This document shows positions 21,234 through 37,488 of a DNA stretch of 37,500 bases, in pieces. Location: NCBI GenBank assembly GCA_037447655.1, contig JBBHKE010002521.1, positions 1 to 37,500 of the forward strand, given 5' to 3'. The position numbers were made by a program, and so were the translations under genes. Under the pieces are notes generated by a model. It was not told the DNA's origin and did no database searches. It was given only the letters and a program-made list of their open reading frames with translations. Every line of letters begins with the position of its first letter. The first letter of the stretch is position 1. This DNA is from Zygnema cylindricum. Taxonomy: Eukaryota > Streptophyta > Zygnematophyceae > Zygnematales > Zygnemataceae.

Positions 21234-21458
21234 TAAGTGTTACATTGAACTTAGACGCAAAGTGAAACGAAACCTATTGAAACTGAAGTACTATAAGTTT
21301 CGTACGGAAATATTATAACGCACGAAACGAAATAAACTTTTATAATAAAACGAACCGGCGTAAAAATATCATTTGAAATTAAATGGAAAAAATGAGCGTC
21401 GTCACGCGCGACGAAATCTGACCACGCTATTTACGAATCAACATACTTACATTGACAG

Positions 21459-21740
21459 CGAAATGTTAGGATATTGGGCGAATCGGCGTCGGCCGAAATC
21501 GTGCAGTCAAATTTTTGTTCGGTTCGCGTCAGTTTATGTTTTGTTTCGTTCGGTACTGCACTTTTGTGTCGGTTCGGTTTGGCGCGAGCGCCGACCGGTA
21601 TTCATTTGTTCGAGTCGCACGCTCGTCGATTGCGAGGAAATGTTGGTTCACGAAGCGTGAAGCGATTTTTTCGTCCGCGGAAGTATTTTATGCGTACGAC
21701 GAAGCGGCAATACCTTTGTACGGCCGATCCTGCTACGACC
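21459..21740. other. Unpaired core of FB2
   Basis: A 282-bp, GC-richer, CpG-rich segment between the two perfect inner arms. Three frames stay open across parts of it, but none starts or ends convincingly and no domain is recognised. The paired frames on both strands in the adjacent arms are mirror images of one sequence. Confidence 0.6.
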
Positions 21741-22324
21741 CTGTCAATGTAAGTATGTTGATTCGTAAATAGCGTGGTCAGATTTCGTCGCGCGTGACGA
21801 CGCTCATTTTTTCCATTTAATTTCAAATGATATTTTTACGCCGGTTCGTTTTATTATAAAAGTTTATTTCGTTTCGTGCGTTATAATATTTCCGTACGAA
21901 ACTTATAGTACTTCAGTTTCAATAGGTTTCGTTTCACTTTGCGTCTAAGTTCAATGTAACACTTAGACGATTAAATTTCAATTTTGCGGCTAATCGCTCT
22001 CACCGTGGAGCTCACATAACGACAAAAAGTTATTGTCTGCAACCATTTTATTTACATGTGGTCGCTGCAGTTTTGTTACCGTAAACGCTCGCCGGCCGTG
22101 TGAATTGCTAACTTTATTATGACGGTCGACGTCCGCAAGCGCGGCAAAATTTTAAGCGGTTGAAACAATATTATGAAAGTCAAAGATGTCCAACCGATTG
22201 ACCGTCAAATTTATACTCAACGGTACTTTATTTGTACCAATGTGTACATCAAGCGTACGTTTTTTGACAAAATGACGTAAGTGACTGTGCGCAACAGTCA
22301 CTGTCATGATCAATTCCCTAGAAT

Positions 22325-22590
22325 TATAGTTCAAAAGTAGGCGTTTTATGGTAGGCTTTTGGTAGGCGCAAGTTGTGTTATGGGCTTTTCATGTGATCTT
22401 CCTAGATCGCTACTTTGATCAGCGACCGTCCGATGACGTTTAATTCTCTATCGAACGATGTGCAACTCAACCCTGTTACTTTTCTTTTTCATTTTGCGAC
22501 CAATACAATATGGGTCTTAAGGTCATATTGTATGTTTTGCGTACAATAGGCATATTGTATGGGCCTACTTTCACCTACTTTTGAACTATG
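22325..22590. mobile_element. hAT-like MITE, CATAGTTCAAAAGTAG family, compact copy (266 bp)
   Basis: Left end TATAGTTCAAAAGTAG (first base changed), right end CTACTTTTGAACTATG. The flanks cctagaat and attagaat are a degraded 8-bp duplication. It is in the opposite orientation to the copies at 7351 and 33053, and it lies exactly at the right edge of FB2. Confidence 0.8.
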
Positions 22591-22598
22591 ATTAGAAT

Positions 22599-23075
22599 GT
22601 ATTTAAGCAATCTGAATCCCCCTTAAATAACTATAAAAAGTACGGAAATATACAGACGCTACCTCGTAAACGTACGGAAATTGTGAGGCACGTAAAATGT
22701 AAGGCAGTTGTATTGAAATATACGGAGATGTACTGGAATGTGCCCTAACAATCCTACAACCCCTCTTAAATAACCCTAAAATGTACGAAAATATACGGGG
22801 ACTTTGTAAATGTACGAAGAATGTAAGGCATATACCCAAATATAAGGGAATGTACGGGAATGTACCCTAACAACCCGGAAATCCCCTTTAAACTACCCAA
22901 AAAAGTACGAGAATATAAAGATACCGCGTAAATGTACTCAAAATGTAAGGCAAGTACTGCAATATAAGGGAATATACGAGAATTCCCCCTAACAACCTTA
23001 AAATTTCCCCTACATAACCCTAACAAGTACGGACATATACGAACATTGTACGCCGTAAACGTACGAAAAACATAT
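22599..23075 (+). repeat. Degenerate ~120-bp tandem repeat, right segment
   Basis: Four units start near 22618, 22763, 22883 and 23010. Each contains ccccttaaataaccctaaaa, gtacg(g/a)aaatatacg, a gtaaatgtacg block and atgtaaggca, in the same orientation as 19640-19911. Confidence 0.75.
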
Positions 23076-24590
23076 TTCTATAAAATCACGTACGCATTTC
23101 ATCAGCAATTCATAATTGTTCGATGCGCATTGTTTGTGCATAATATGTGAATTGAACAACTATGCTTGAAAGTGTGGGACTTCCGACAAATTTCGCATAT
23201 TGAAGAGTGGTGTCGAAAGGTCTCGCACCACAAGACGCGCGTGTTCCAAACACTACTTGTAATGTAAGTGTACAATACTGTAGTAAACCTTGCGATTTTC
23301 GCCATGCGGAGGCCTTGTGGGTCTGTGGGTCGAGGAAGCGAACTCGTCCACGTCTGCCCCCCCCATTGGTTTCGTTTTTCGACACGTCGTGCCGCGTGGG
23401 CCTATATATGTATATATATATATTTAGTGTTATTTATTATTTGTTTTTTTGTTTATATATTATAAACAAAACACAAATAATAAAAATCCCTAAACATATA
23501 AACATATAAAACGTATCCAAATACTTGGTAGGTATCTTGCCATTTGTGGGTCTAACACCTTATTTGGCTTTGTGGGTCGGGACCACGAAACCCACACACT
23601 GGGCGATACTTGTAAAACCTACCTTGTATTATACCGTATTGTATTGTACAAAATGTGGAAGGTTGTACGTCAACTTCTCGTTTGTTTTGTACGAAAAGAC
23701 ATTAAAAGTTTCAGATAGTAAGCTCAACTTTGATTCACAAAGACTAGAGGAAATCGCGCGAAATTGTTCTCACATGTTCGAACGTCGACCATGTCAACAC
23801 GGGCTTAAGGGATACAACATTAGTGTTATGTAAGTTAAGCAATGTTAACATTTTGTTGGCCTTGGGTCCTTAAACCCCAATAACCATTAGTTATACTAAT
23901 TTTTCCCTACACTAATAAATTTTATACACCAATAGTGATTACCAAAAGCGATTCAAGATGCAATAATGTATATCTGAGGTCCTCTGCTGATAAGCGATAT
24001 GTACCATATTGGGAATAACGGTAATGTATATTTCGTATTGCACATCGATTTCATGACATATCACGGATATTTCCATTATTAGTTTCGCGATAAGTGACTT
24101 CGTGTTGAAAACCATAGTTTTATGGGGATATTAAACCGCGACCTTTTGTATGACCATCCCCAGGAATGTTTTACGTCGTCATGATTTTTTTTGTTTTTTT
24201 GTATTTTTGTAGGTTGCTTCTACTTAAAATACTTTTCTACTAACATTTTTTGTAGTTGACGTGTGATGCCCCGTAGCAAATCGTGACATATTTGATGTTT
24301 CGTCGTCCCCTGATGTGCGACGGTCACATCTCAATAATCACGTAGTTACGATTTGTTAGTACCTTTTTTAGTACATTTAGTACGTTATATATTTGTACTA
24401 TATATCACAAAACTTTATCGTTTTGTACGATTGGTAAAACATATTGGTTTTGTCCGACAACCCATATAAATAACCAGAAGTAACCCTCTTATTTGTTTAA
24501 TTAAAAGGCAAATGTCTTCCAGCGTTGTTTGTGCTTCCACCCAATAGTCAAGGGTGGAGTTATAGGAAAAAAAAACTAAAAAAAATCACT
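23076..24590. other. Intergenic, no gene recognised
   Basis: Contains a short TA-rich run (23405-23425) and palindromic AT-rich text near 23455 (tttatatattataaac). Several 65-102-codon frames are unsupported. Text near 23880-23960 (ctacactaataaattttatacaccaatagtg) looks like eroded MITE ends. Confidence 0.45.
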
Positions 24591-24591
24591 A

Positions 24592-24634
24592 CACCGTGTA
24601 TTGCTTCTAGTAACACTAATAATGATACATGGTC
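24592..24634. mobile_element. 43-bp mini-MITE, almost only TIRs
   Basis: TA-CACCGTGTATTGC...AATGATACATGGTC-TA: two Tc1/mariner-type ends nearly back to back with only ~10 bases between. Probably an extreme deletion derivative of the 29891-30094 family. Confidence 0.6.
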
Positions 24635-24726
24635 TACTTTTTTGAGTTTGCAAACGTCTGTTTTTCAGGTCATTTGGAAAATTCAAACGAAACCGATGTA
24701 TTTACAAATATATTGTTGTTGAACTA

Positions 24727-24947
24727 CACCGCCAATCGTTATTAGCGTGTAAGTTTTTTTAGCGTATACGAATACTTAGCGTGGTTTATGCTAATTGGGA
24801 ATTTGATTTTTTTTCGAAGAAATTGTCTATTCTAATTAGGAATTAGGGTTTTTTTTTTAAATAGTGTGGATAATTCTATTTGAGAATAAAAAATAAATAA
24901 AAGCGGGACGGAATTAGCGTACACAACGCTAATAACGATTGGCGGTG
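24727..24947. mobile_element. Tc1/mariner-type MITE, CACCGCCAATCG family (221 bp)
   Basis: TIR CACCGCCAATCGTTATTAGCG / CGCTAATAACGATTGGCGGTG flanked by TA. Near-identical to 32788-33003, including gaataaaaaataa and the gcgggacgg motif near the right end. Confidence 0.88.
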
Positions 24948-24949
24948 TA

Positions 24950-26106
24950 GTTGACAAATGAGAGTCTCGTATCGGCCTCACTTTTTCCTTTCATTATAAA
25001 GGTTTCCTCGTCGTCCTAGTAACAGGTAGTTCTCCTCACCTTTACTAGGCCATGTAATTCGTGTCGAAATAATTGGTGGGGTATTATTGTCTTGGTGTAC
25101 TTAAGGCCATAAGTCAAAACCTGTCATTACTTTTGGGCTTTGTATGACGACCAATCAGGTGCTTCAAAATTTACAAGAATCGCTGCGTGTGACTTGGATG
25201 GCAATGCTTCCACAATAGACTTAGTGATGTACTTCAACTTCCAATTTTATCTAAACAGAAGTGCACCAGACAGTTGGGTCCATGTCAATATGTTGCAAAC
25301 AAACATTTGTCCACAGCACTATAAATTGACACCACCTGATACATCATGGGAAACATTATGAGATAGATTATAGCATACATTTTGGATTGGCATTGTGGTG
25401 AAATGGTAAATATACATCATTGTAAACATTGTAAATTGAAAAGAACAAGTACATTCTGCATTCCCGTCGAGGAGCACATTGTAAATTGACATCACGAAAG
25501 CATTGGACATTGTTGAGTACATTAGAATTGAAGTCTTGGAATGCATTGTGAATTGGCACTGAGGAGTAAATAAAAAACCAAAAACTTTGTTTAGTGCCCT
25601 CTAGGAGACAGTGTCAATGTGAGGACTATGTGCCAAAAAAATCATAAGTGAAAAAATCAATTAGAATATAGCAACACAAAACAGCCAAATAATTGATATT
25701 TCATAGCTTAATCTGGAACTGTTGGCACTCTTTCGCACAGATGTAAGTGCCTATTCTAATAGTAAGTAATTTGCTTTTTGGGAAATTTGAATTCTTTTGT
25801 AAGTTTAGAAGACATTGATTCGTATGGGAAAATACTAATAATGTTCGTGGAATACAACCATTAACAGTAGCAAAACAGAAACAAAATAGACTAAGCTCGA
25901 CATGAAAATGTTCAATAGACGGTCTCTTAAAAAACTGAGAGTGAGCAAAGACCAGTAGCTTGAACTGCGCCGTGGCATTATTATTACGATTGATCAAAGA
26001 TACAAAAAAAATACAAATATCACCCACAAATCAATGTTCTGCAACTCCAGCTTTCCAGTAACATAGCCCAAAACTCCTCCATTCTCGATATATTTAGACA
26101 AGGTTC
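24950..26106. other. Intergenic downstream of the ASCH gene
   Basis: No gene recognised. From about 25310 to 25560 the motif cattgtaaattgaca / cattgtgaattggca recurs irregularly, a weak ~60-bp periodicity. A 73-codon frame starting at 25140 has no recognisable domain. Confidence 0.45.
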
Positions 26107-26112
26107 TTTATT
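26107..26112 (-). terminator. Candidate poly(A) signal of the ASCH gene
   Basis: AATAAA on the minus strand, about 200 nt after the stop codon at 26312. It is in a T/A-rich context and at a plausible distance for a plant 3' UTR. Confidence 0.45.
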
Positions 26113-26311
26113 TAGAGAGCACAAAAAATGACCCTATTTGCAGTAAGTGTTTATCCATCGTACCTCTACTTCTAATGGCAACAAAAAAAATGAATCAAAG
26201 TGGATTCAAAAGGCCACTGGCGTTAAACATTTGAAAAAACTAAGGTGTGAACCAAGCAAGAATACTTTTCGTGCCACATCACATATCTGCGATTTCCACG
26301 ACCACCAGGTA

Positions 26312-32390
<6,079 letters not shown>

Positions 32391-32407
32391 GTGTCATGCC
32401 ATGGTAG

Positions 32408-32410
<3 letters not shown>

Positions 32411-32462
<52 letters not shown>

Positions 32463-32463
32463 A
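32411..32463 (-). repeat. (CT)n tract immediately 5' of the ASCH start codon
   Basis: On the gene's strand this is a ~50-bp CT dinucleotide run 20 bp upstream of the proposed ATG (32388-32390), of the kind common in plant 5' UTRs. A two-codon upstream ORF (ATG-GCA-TGA) lies between it and the start. Confidence 0.7.
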
Positions 32464-32606
32464 ATGCTGCAGAGAATTCAAATTTTCCAATGTTCCAGAC
32501 TTCCAGGAAGTTTCCTTGAGGCATCCACTTGTAATGTGGTATGATAGATTTGATGCATCCATCATCAAATGAACGAAACGTACGAAAACTAAAATAAAGT
32601 ACGATG

Positions 32607-32645
32607 GTACAGTACAGTATAGTACAGTACAGTACAGTACACAGT
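32607..32645. repeat. (GTACA)n pentamer microsatellite
   Basis: gtacagtacagta repeats next to MITE fragments. Same pentamer as 1809-1828 and the complement of 7168-7268. Confidence 0.85.
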
Positions 32646-32785
32646 GTTCGCTAATTTAGTGCCAGGAGACGTGGCAGATTATGGTCCACGACCTTAAATA
32701 GTGTAGTTTATTCTATTTAAGGTATTAATGTCAAAATTTTGGGGTGCCGATATAGAGTTCATAACGCTAATAACGATTGGCGGTT
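32646..32785. mobile_element. Truncated MITE of the 199-bp family, inverted
   Basis: Reverse-complement of the left half of 33349-33547 (tggtccacgaccttaaatag, caaaattttggggtgccgat), ending cgctaataacgattggcgg. It abuts head-on the intact MITE at 32788. Confidence 0.75.
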
Positions 32786-32787
32786 TA

Positions 32788-33003
32788 CGCCGCCAATCGC
32801 TATTAGCGTGTACGTTTATTAGCGTATACTATTATTTAGCGTGGTGTACGCTAATTGGGAATTTGGAAATTTTGGAAGAAATCGATTACTCTAATTAGGA
32901 ATTAAGGCTTTTTTTAAATAGTGTGGATAATTATATTTGAGAATAAAAAATAAAAAAAGCGGGACGGGATTAGTGTACACAACGCTAATAGCGATTGGCG
33001 GTG
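32788..33003. mobile_element. Tc1/mariner-type MITE, CACCGCCAATCG family (216 bp)
   Basis: Ends cgccgccaatcgctattagcg and cgctaatagcgattggcggtg with TA on both sides. Sister of 24727-24947, same orientation. Confidence 0.85.
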
Positions 33004-33052
33004 TACTTTCACATAACCTGATAACTGACCGCGAATCGTAATTAGAGTAAAT

Positions 33053-33562
33053 CATAGTTCAAAAGTAGGTGAAAGTAGGCCCATACAATATGCCTATTGT
33101 ATGTAAAACATACAATATGACCTTAAGACCCATATTGTATTCGGACCTATTCGGACCAATTAAAACATTCGGACCAAACATTGGACCCATTAAAACATTC
33201 GGACCAAAAAAAAATATTTACACCGTCAGATTCTGACGATCGGACGGCCGATGATCAAAGTAGCGATCTAAGAAGATCACATGAAAAGCCCATAACACAA
33301 CTTACGATAAAGGCGCCGACCAAAGGCCTACCTACCATAAAAACGCTACACCGTGAATCGTTATTAGCCTTATGTACGCTATATCGGCACCCCAAAATTT
33401 TGACATTGATACCTTAAATATAATAATTTACACTATTTAAGGACGTGGACCATAATCTGCCACGTCTCCTGGAACTATATTAGAATGAATGACGCTAATT
33501 TTTTCTTTACACTAATAATTTCTATACGCTAATAACGATTCAAGGTGTACTTTTGAACTATG
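33053..33562. mobile_element. hAT-like element, CATAGTTCAAAAGTAG family, with nested MITE
   Basis: TIRs CATAGTTCAAAAGTAG and (after the nested MITE) CTTTTGAACTATG. Interior as in the 7351 copy, with an extra ~30-bp duplication of aaaacattcggacca. The flanks gagtaaat and gttcaggt do not match, so the target duplication is lost or the copy is chimeric. Confidence 0.8.
33349..33547. mobile_element. Tc1/mariner-type MITE, 199-bp family, copy 2, nested
   Basis: Flanked by TA at 33347-33348 and 33548-33549. The insertion is confirmed by the unfilled site in the sister hAT-like copy at 8577-8592, aaacgcctacttttgaac, with a single TA. Confidence 0.92.
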
Positions 33563-33690
33563 GTTCAGGTGGCTGAACCTTGCCGGTTAAAAACCGTCAA
33601 CGAATTTGCCAAACCGAACTGGCAAAAAAAACCGGTTTTTGGTTCGGTGTAAAACGGTTTTGTCTCAAACCGGCCCCAGGGCTGCCACCA
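33563..33690. other. aaccgg-rich segment with terminal hairpin
   Basis: Begins with the hairpin ggttcag-gtgg-ctgaacc. It continues with many aaccgg / ggttcggt words, similar in flavour to the subterminal regions of the Mutator-like element at 4649. No matching second end was found, so this is probably a transposon remnant. Confidence 0.4.
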
Positions 33691-33762
33691 CCTTCACCGT
33701 TCCTGTAGCTATGGCAAAACGTACAGCGTAAGTAACGCCACGTGTACACTTGGGAGGTTGCC

Positions 33763-33903
33763 ATGTCTACAGGTGATACAAGTAGCTCGAAAAGTCGAAG
33801 AAAGAAACACGTTCGAAAAACATCAAACAAAATAATAGATCCACGAAAGAGGACGATTCGACACATGAACCAAAAAGCGATAAAAATGGAGGTATGTCCA
33901 TAA
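33763..33903 (+). pseudogene. 46-codon Lys/Arg-rich ORF, possible first exon of a transposon gene
   Basis: ATG at 33763 in a good context (gccATGt). The product starts MSTGDTSSSKSRRKK, is strongly basic and ends shortly after MNQKAIKMEV. Just before the stop the sequence is ATGGAG followed by GTATGT, a strong splice donor near 33892, so this may be exon 1 of a longer gene. Basic Ser/Lys leaders are common in hAT transposases before the BED zinc finger, but no BED motif or second exon was found. The function is unassigned. Confidence 0.3.
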
Positions 33904-33984
33904 GGAGAAAAATTCATAAGCCACAATGAGCTTGAAATCATATGTGCTTTAAAAAATTATAAGTGCAATGAAATTGATCAACTG

Positions 33985-34420
33985 CTTCCTCGGGGTCCTA
34001 GGACACTTGTGCATGCCCAAAAATTTCTAGATCAAAACTTGCATTCAACTTTACTTCTTCTAGATCAAAACTTGCATTCAACTTTACTTCATAGATAACA
34101 ACAACTCATGAACAGAATAACATAAGTTACCACCAACATAGAACAATTCTTCCATGAGATTTCGGGACAATTGTGCATTTCATGGAGTTGAATACGAGTC
34201 TCTCAATTTTTAACTTCAAGAGTATACCTCTCGATGCCATGAATACATACAGACACATATAGAATTTTGCCTTGAGATTTCAAGACATTTGTGCATGTTA
34301 TGGAACCGAGAACCAAAATTTGTACAATTTCAACTTTAGTTGAAGTGTACCCAAAAATAGCACATTCATATCAACATTCATAGGATTTCACCATGGGATT
34401 CCAAGACATTTGTGCATGTC
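33985..34420. repeat. Degenerate ~115-bp tandem repeat and a 33-bp duplication
   Basis: The motif ggga(t/c)tt(c/t)(a/c)aagacatttgtgcatg recurs near 33993, 34156, 34272 and 34393 with decay. A separate exact 33-bp tandem duplication (tctagatcaaaacttgcatt...) lies at about 34027-34092. Confidence 0.75.
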
Positions 34421-35567
34421 ATGAAAACGAAACAACTAAACCTCCAAGAACTAAGTTTGTTTGAAGTGTACAAGTTAAAGAATGCTCTGAGCCTTACTAA
34501 GACAGAACGATGGTAAACCATCTACCATCACAATACACGGGTACAAAAGAAACGAAAAGTCGAAATAAAGTTGCAAAACCTAACATGGGAGAAAGCAAAC
34601 TTTTTATGAAAAACAACGCCAAAACCACTATCACACCAAGAAAGGAGTCTAGCAACTAGGAAGGGTGTTAGGACCCTGTAAAAAATTGTAGGCAGCGAAT
34701 TATACCTTGTGACATTATCCGCCCCATTGGTCGCATTGCATCGGCCATCGATTGCATCGGCCATCGATTGCATCTAACCTATGTGTGAACTGCGCCCTAT
34801 GACATCATCTACCAAATCGATTCTATTTTGCATCCGACTGATGTGCATAACGCATCGGACCAATGTCATTTGGTTTGCGGCAACTTTTTGAACACTTCAT
34901 GAAACGATTAATAGAAGTTCGTTGATATGGGTATTACAATGAGTTCTTTATCAGGCTAAGATTCATGCAGTAAACTAAAACTCACAACGTAGACTGAGTT
35001 TACGTTAAACTTAATTCGGTTTTAACTATAATCGTGAGCTTTATTAAGAAAGTGAGATAGTAAATCATCTGAGTAGATGGGAACAGAACAAACGAAAAAA
35101 ATAACATAGGGACAAGGGCAAGGGAAGGAAGGACATGGAAATGAACAATAAGCACAATAACAAAAAAATGCAACCCAATAAAACTACCCAATGAATCCCC
35201 AATATAGGGTTTGTGTGGTAAAAACATTGTTTGCCATCATTGTTATACTATTGAAAATAAGAAAAAAGAGGCCATTTCAAACTGAAAAAGTATCGATCTC
35301 ATTAAGCATTGTGTCAAAGCAGATGACCAAAAAGAAAGCACAAGAAATAAAAACACACATGGAACTTAAACCTTGAAAACTTAAACAACTAGCTTTTTGA
35401 ATTTTCATTTTCTTTTTTTCCTTGTTGACAAAAATATTTAGTAAAGATTGTATGTAATAAAACGTTGATTGGAGCCATCCGTCAAATATTTCACTTATGG
35501 ATGTTGATGCCATTAGCAAAAAAAAAATCATGGCCAAGGAAAGGTGGAAGATATCTACACAAACTCA
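34421..35567. other. Intergenic, no gene recognised
   Basis: Mostly unstructured AT-rich DNA. A 16-bp direct duplication (attgcatcggccatcg) lies at about 34735-34770. Frames of 60-86 codons here lack any supported feature. Part may be 3' UTR of the minus-strand gene at 35812. Confidence 0.4.
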
Positions 35568-35573
35568 TTTATT
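35568..35573 (-). terminator. Candidate poly(A) signal of the right-hand gene
   Basis: AATAAA on the minus strand, ~240 nt past the stop codon at 35812-35814. Confidence 0.4.
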
Positions 35574-35811
35574 TGGAAAACCCCCAAAAAAACTACGTAA
35601 CTATCATTTTTTGTATTATCAAGTGTCCGGGTTTCCTTGTTTACATTAAATTGTGATCTAGGACGGTAAAGGGACGATATATACAAACATATTATATTGA
35701 GTTTTAAAGTAAAATAAACTACCAAAACTTTAATTGCAACAGAAGAAGGCAAACGACCAACTAACAGTGATTATCTTTAAAAACAATATCGACGTTTTGA
35801 AAATCACATTC

Positions 35812-37488
35812 TCAACTTGAACTTCTTTTTTGGAATAATGCTCGGATATTTTCAAAATGCATATCAACAAGGTCTTCCCTTTTCTCAAAACATTCGGAAT
35901 TGACAGAATTCAAAATTTGTTGGGATTTTAAATCCCCTTTTGCACCCTTTGGAGTCATCTGCTGCATCACCATTCCGGCCAAAGTTCCTTCCATTTCTGA
36001 CGCAAAGGTGTTCCAATTTGAATCTGTATTCAACATTGAATTCGAATTCAAATTTGACATAGGATTCAGCATTGTATTTGGCATCGAATTTGACGTCGAA
36101 TTTGACATTGGATTCAAAACCGGGTTCGACATTGAATTTGACATTGAAGTATCCCAAACATCCGGGCAGCTTTCAAAAGTTTTGAGAATTTCTGACGAAG
36201 TCGGCGAAAATTTTGGTTCCAAATGGCCTCTAGGACTCTCAGTAAAGGAAAATGTACTGTCACTTTCGTTCCCCACCATCGGCAATGGCCGTTTCCTTAA
36301 TTTTTCCTGTTGATGAATGTTTTGAGAAGTTTGTGGTTGCGAAACAGAGACCAATTTGGGCCAATCTGACACCAAAAATGAAAACAAAGAAGGATCTCCT
36401 TTCGGGTTTTGGGCTGTTTCAGAAATTTTCGTTGATTGGGAATCTTTTGAAGAGAGAGGAGAGAGAGTGGAGGGAGAGATAAGCACTGCATTTCCTTCAA
36501 AATTGAAATCTGAAAAAGGCCTTTTCGAGCTCAACATTTTGATGTTCTGCTTTGAAGATGTTTCATCCTTTTTCCAAGAAGCTACAGAAGAGCAGTTTGA
36601 AACAGAAGCGGACGGAAAAACAGGATTTTGTCTTTTTCCCAGTTCAGAAACTCGAATTTGCGACTGATTTCTCGAAAAAGATCGTTCTTGAAAGTTTGAA
36701 CTAAGTTTGCTTAACGAAGATAAATTTTGGTGGCAAGTGTCCTTTTGAGACGCGTTTCTTTTCAGCCGTGATTCAAGAATTTGCTCAACAATCGGAGAAT
36801 TGGAATCGGTTGAAAAAGTTTTTCTTTCGGAGGAAAGAAGAGAAAGGAGAGCCGAAGTACCAGGAGACAAATCCCTGCTGTTTTTTCCTGAATGTGCCAG
36901 AAAGGACAAGTTTCTCTTGGTTTCGCCTGACTGTATCGAATTCGGCAAATCCCACTTGAAAGTCCCAATTGGAGGAGCCAGAAAAGACAAATCCCTGTTG
37001 GTATCCAGAGCCGAAGGTGGTACATATTTGTTGCTTTCCTCTGGGAGAGAATTCAGAAAGGACAAATTGTTGTTGGCGTTTACTGAAGGAGTAGCACCTA
37101 GGAAAGACGTGTCTCCGCTGAAACCTCCTGGAGGAGTCAAAAAGGACAAATCTATGTTGGAATCACCTGAAGGGGCCAAAAGCTGACGGAGGACATCGGA
37201 GCTCAAAAGAGAAAGCTTGGGAGCCAAATCTGCAATTTTGAGGCGTTTTGGGGGAGGGAGAGAAGGAGAGAGGGCAGAGGGGGAGAAAGGGAGAGGATGG
37301 GAGGACAGAGAGAGGGCAGAAGGAGAGGGCAGAGAACGGGAAGGGAGAAGGGAAGGTCGTGAACTTCCGGAGGGGAGGGAGTGAGAAGTGAAGAGTCGAG
37401 AAGGGGGTGAGAGAGAGTGAAAGGAGGAGGAAGTGGAAGGAGATGGAGAGGCAGGGGGAGGAAAGGACGGATTTACTGCAGTGAGGTC
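35812..37488 (-). CDS. Terminal exon of an unrecognised Ser/Pro/Asn-rich protein (partial)
   Basis: A ~558-codon open exon ending in TGA at 35812. The left-most bases on its strand read CCTTCCTTGCAG then GAC, a good splice acceptor, and no ATG lies in frame for the first ~300 codons. It is therefore most likely the last exon of a longer gene starting right of the window. Regions: Ser/Pro-rich start (1-80); KRLKIADLAPKLSLLSSDVL (about 84-103); several repeats of an (N/D)LSFL motif between about 115 and 205; and a long Ser/Lys-rich stretch. A run of Asn-Ser-Met words (SNSMSNP, LNPMSN, SNSMLN) sits at about 450-490, followed by a more ordered C-terminus ending FENIRALFQKRSSS. The composition suggests intrinsic disorder and KRLK could be a nuclear signal. 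No family was recognised. Confidence 0.6.
   Translation of the reverse strand, partial: DLTAVNPSFPPPASPSPSTSSSFHSLSPPSRLFTSHSLPSGSSRPSLLPSRSLPSPSALSLSSHPLPFSPSALSPSLPPPKRLKIADLAPKLSLLSSDVLRQLLAPSGDSNIDLSFLTPPGGFSGDTSFLGATPSVNANNNLSFLNSLPEESNKYVPPSALDTNRDLSFLAPPIGTFKWDLPNSIQSGETKRNLSFLAHSGKNSRDLSPGTSALLSLLSSERKTFSTDSNSPIVEQILESRLKRNASQKDTCHQNLSSLSKLSSNFQERSFSRNQSQIRVSELGKRQNPVFPSASVSNCSSVASWKKDETSSKQNIKMLSSKRPFSDFNFEGNAVLISPSTLSPLSSKDSQSTKISETAQNPKGDPSLFSFLVSDWPKLVSVSQPQTSQNIHQQEKLRKRPLPMVGNESDSTFSFTESPRGHLEPKFSPTSSEILKTFESCPDVWDTSMSNSMSNPVLNPMSNSTSNSMPNTMLNPMSNLNSNSMLNTDSNWNTFASEMEGTLAGMVMQQMTPKGAKGDLKSQQILNSVNSECFEKREDLVDMHFENIRALFQKRSSS

Larger units (their letters stand above)
19912..22320. 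repeat. FB2: palindromic foldback element
   Basis: The arms 19912-20271 plus 21234-21458 pair with 21741-22320 at high identity, in opposite orientation. Landmarks include gtgatcatgacagtgactg, aagtaccgtt, ggacatctttgactttcataat, cgagcgtttacggtaacaaa, cacatgtaaataaaatggttg and aaatggaaaaaatgagcgtc. The ends are TAGGGAA on the left and TTCCCTA on the right. The flanks ttagaat / (a)ttagaat suggest a 7-9-bp target duplication, blurred by the hAT-like insertion at 22325. The left arm carries a Harbinger-like insertion. No transposase frame was seen. Confidence 0.88.

Noticed and set aside
21373-21826. Identical N-termini on both strands (MKLNGKNERRHARRN)
   Set aside because: The two are mirror copies in the inner arms of FB2, not two genes.
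25140-25361. 73-codon ORF downstream of the ASCH gene
   Set aside because: No recognisable motif, no splice or composition support, and neighbouring repeats.
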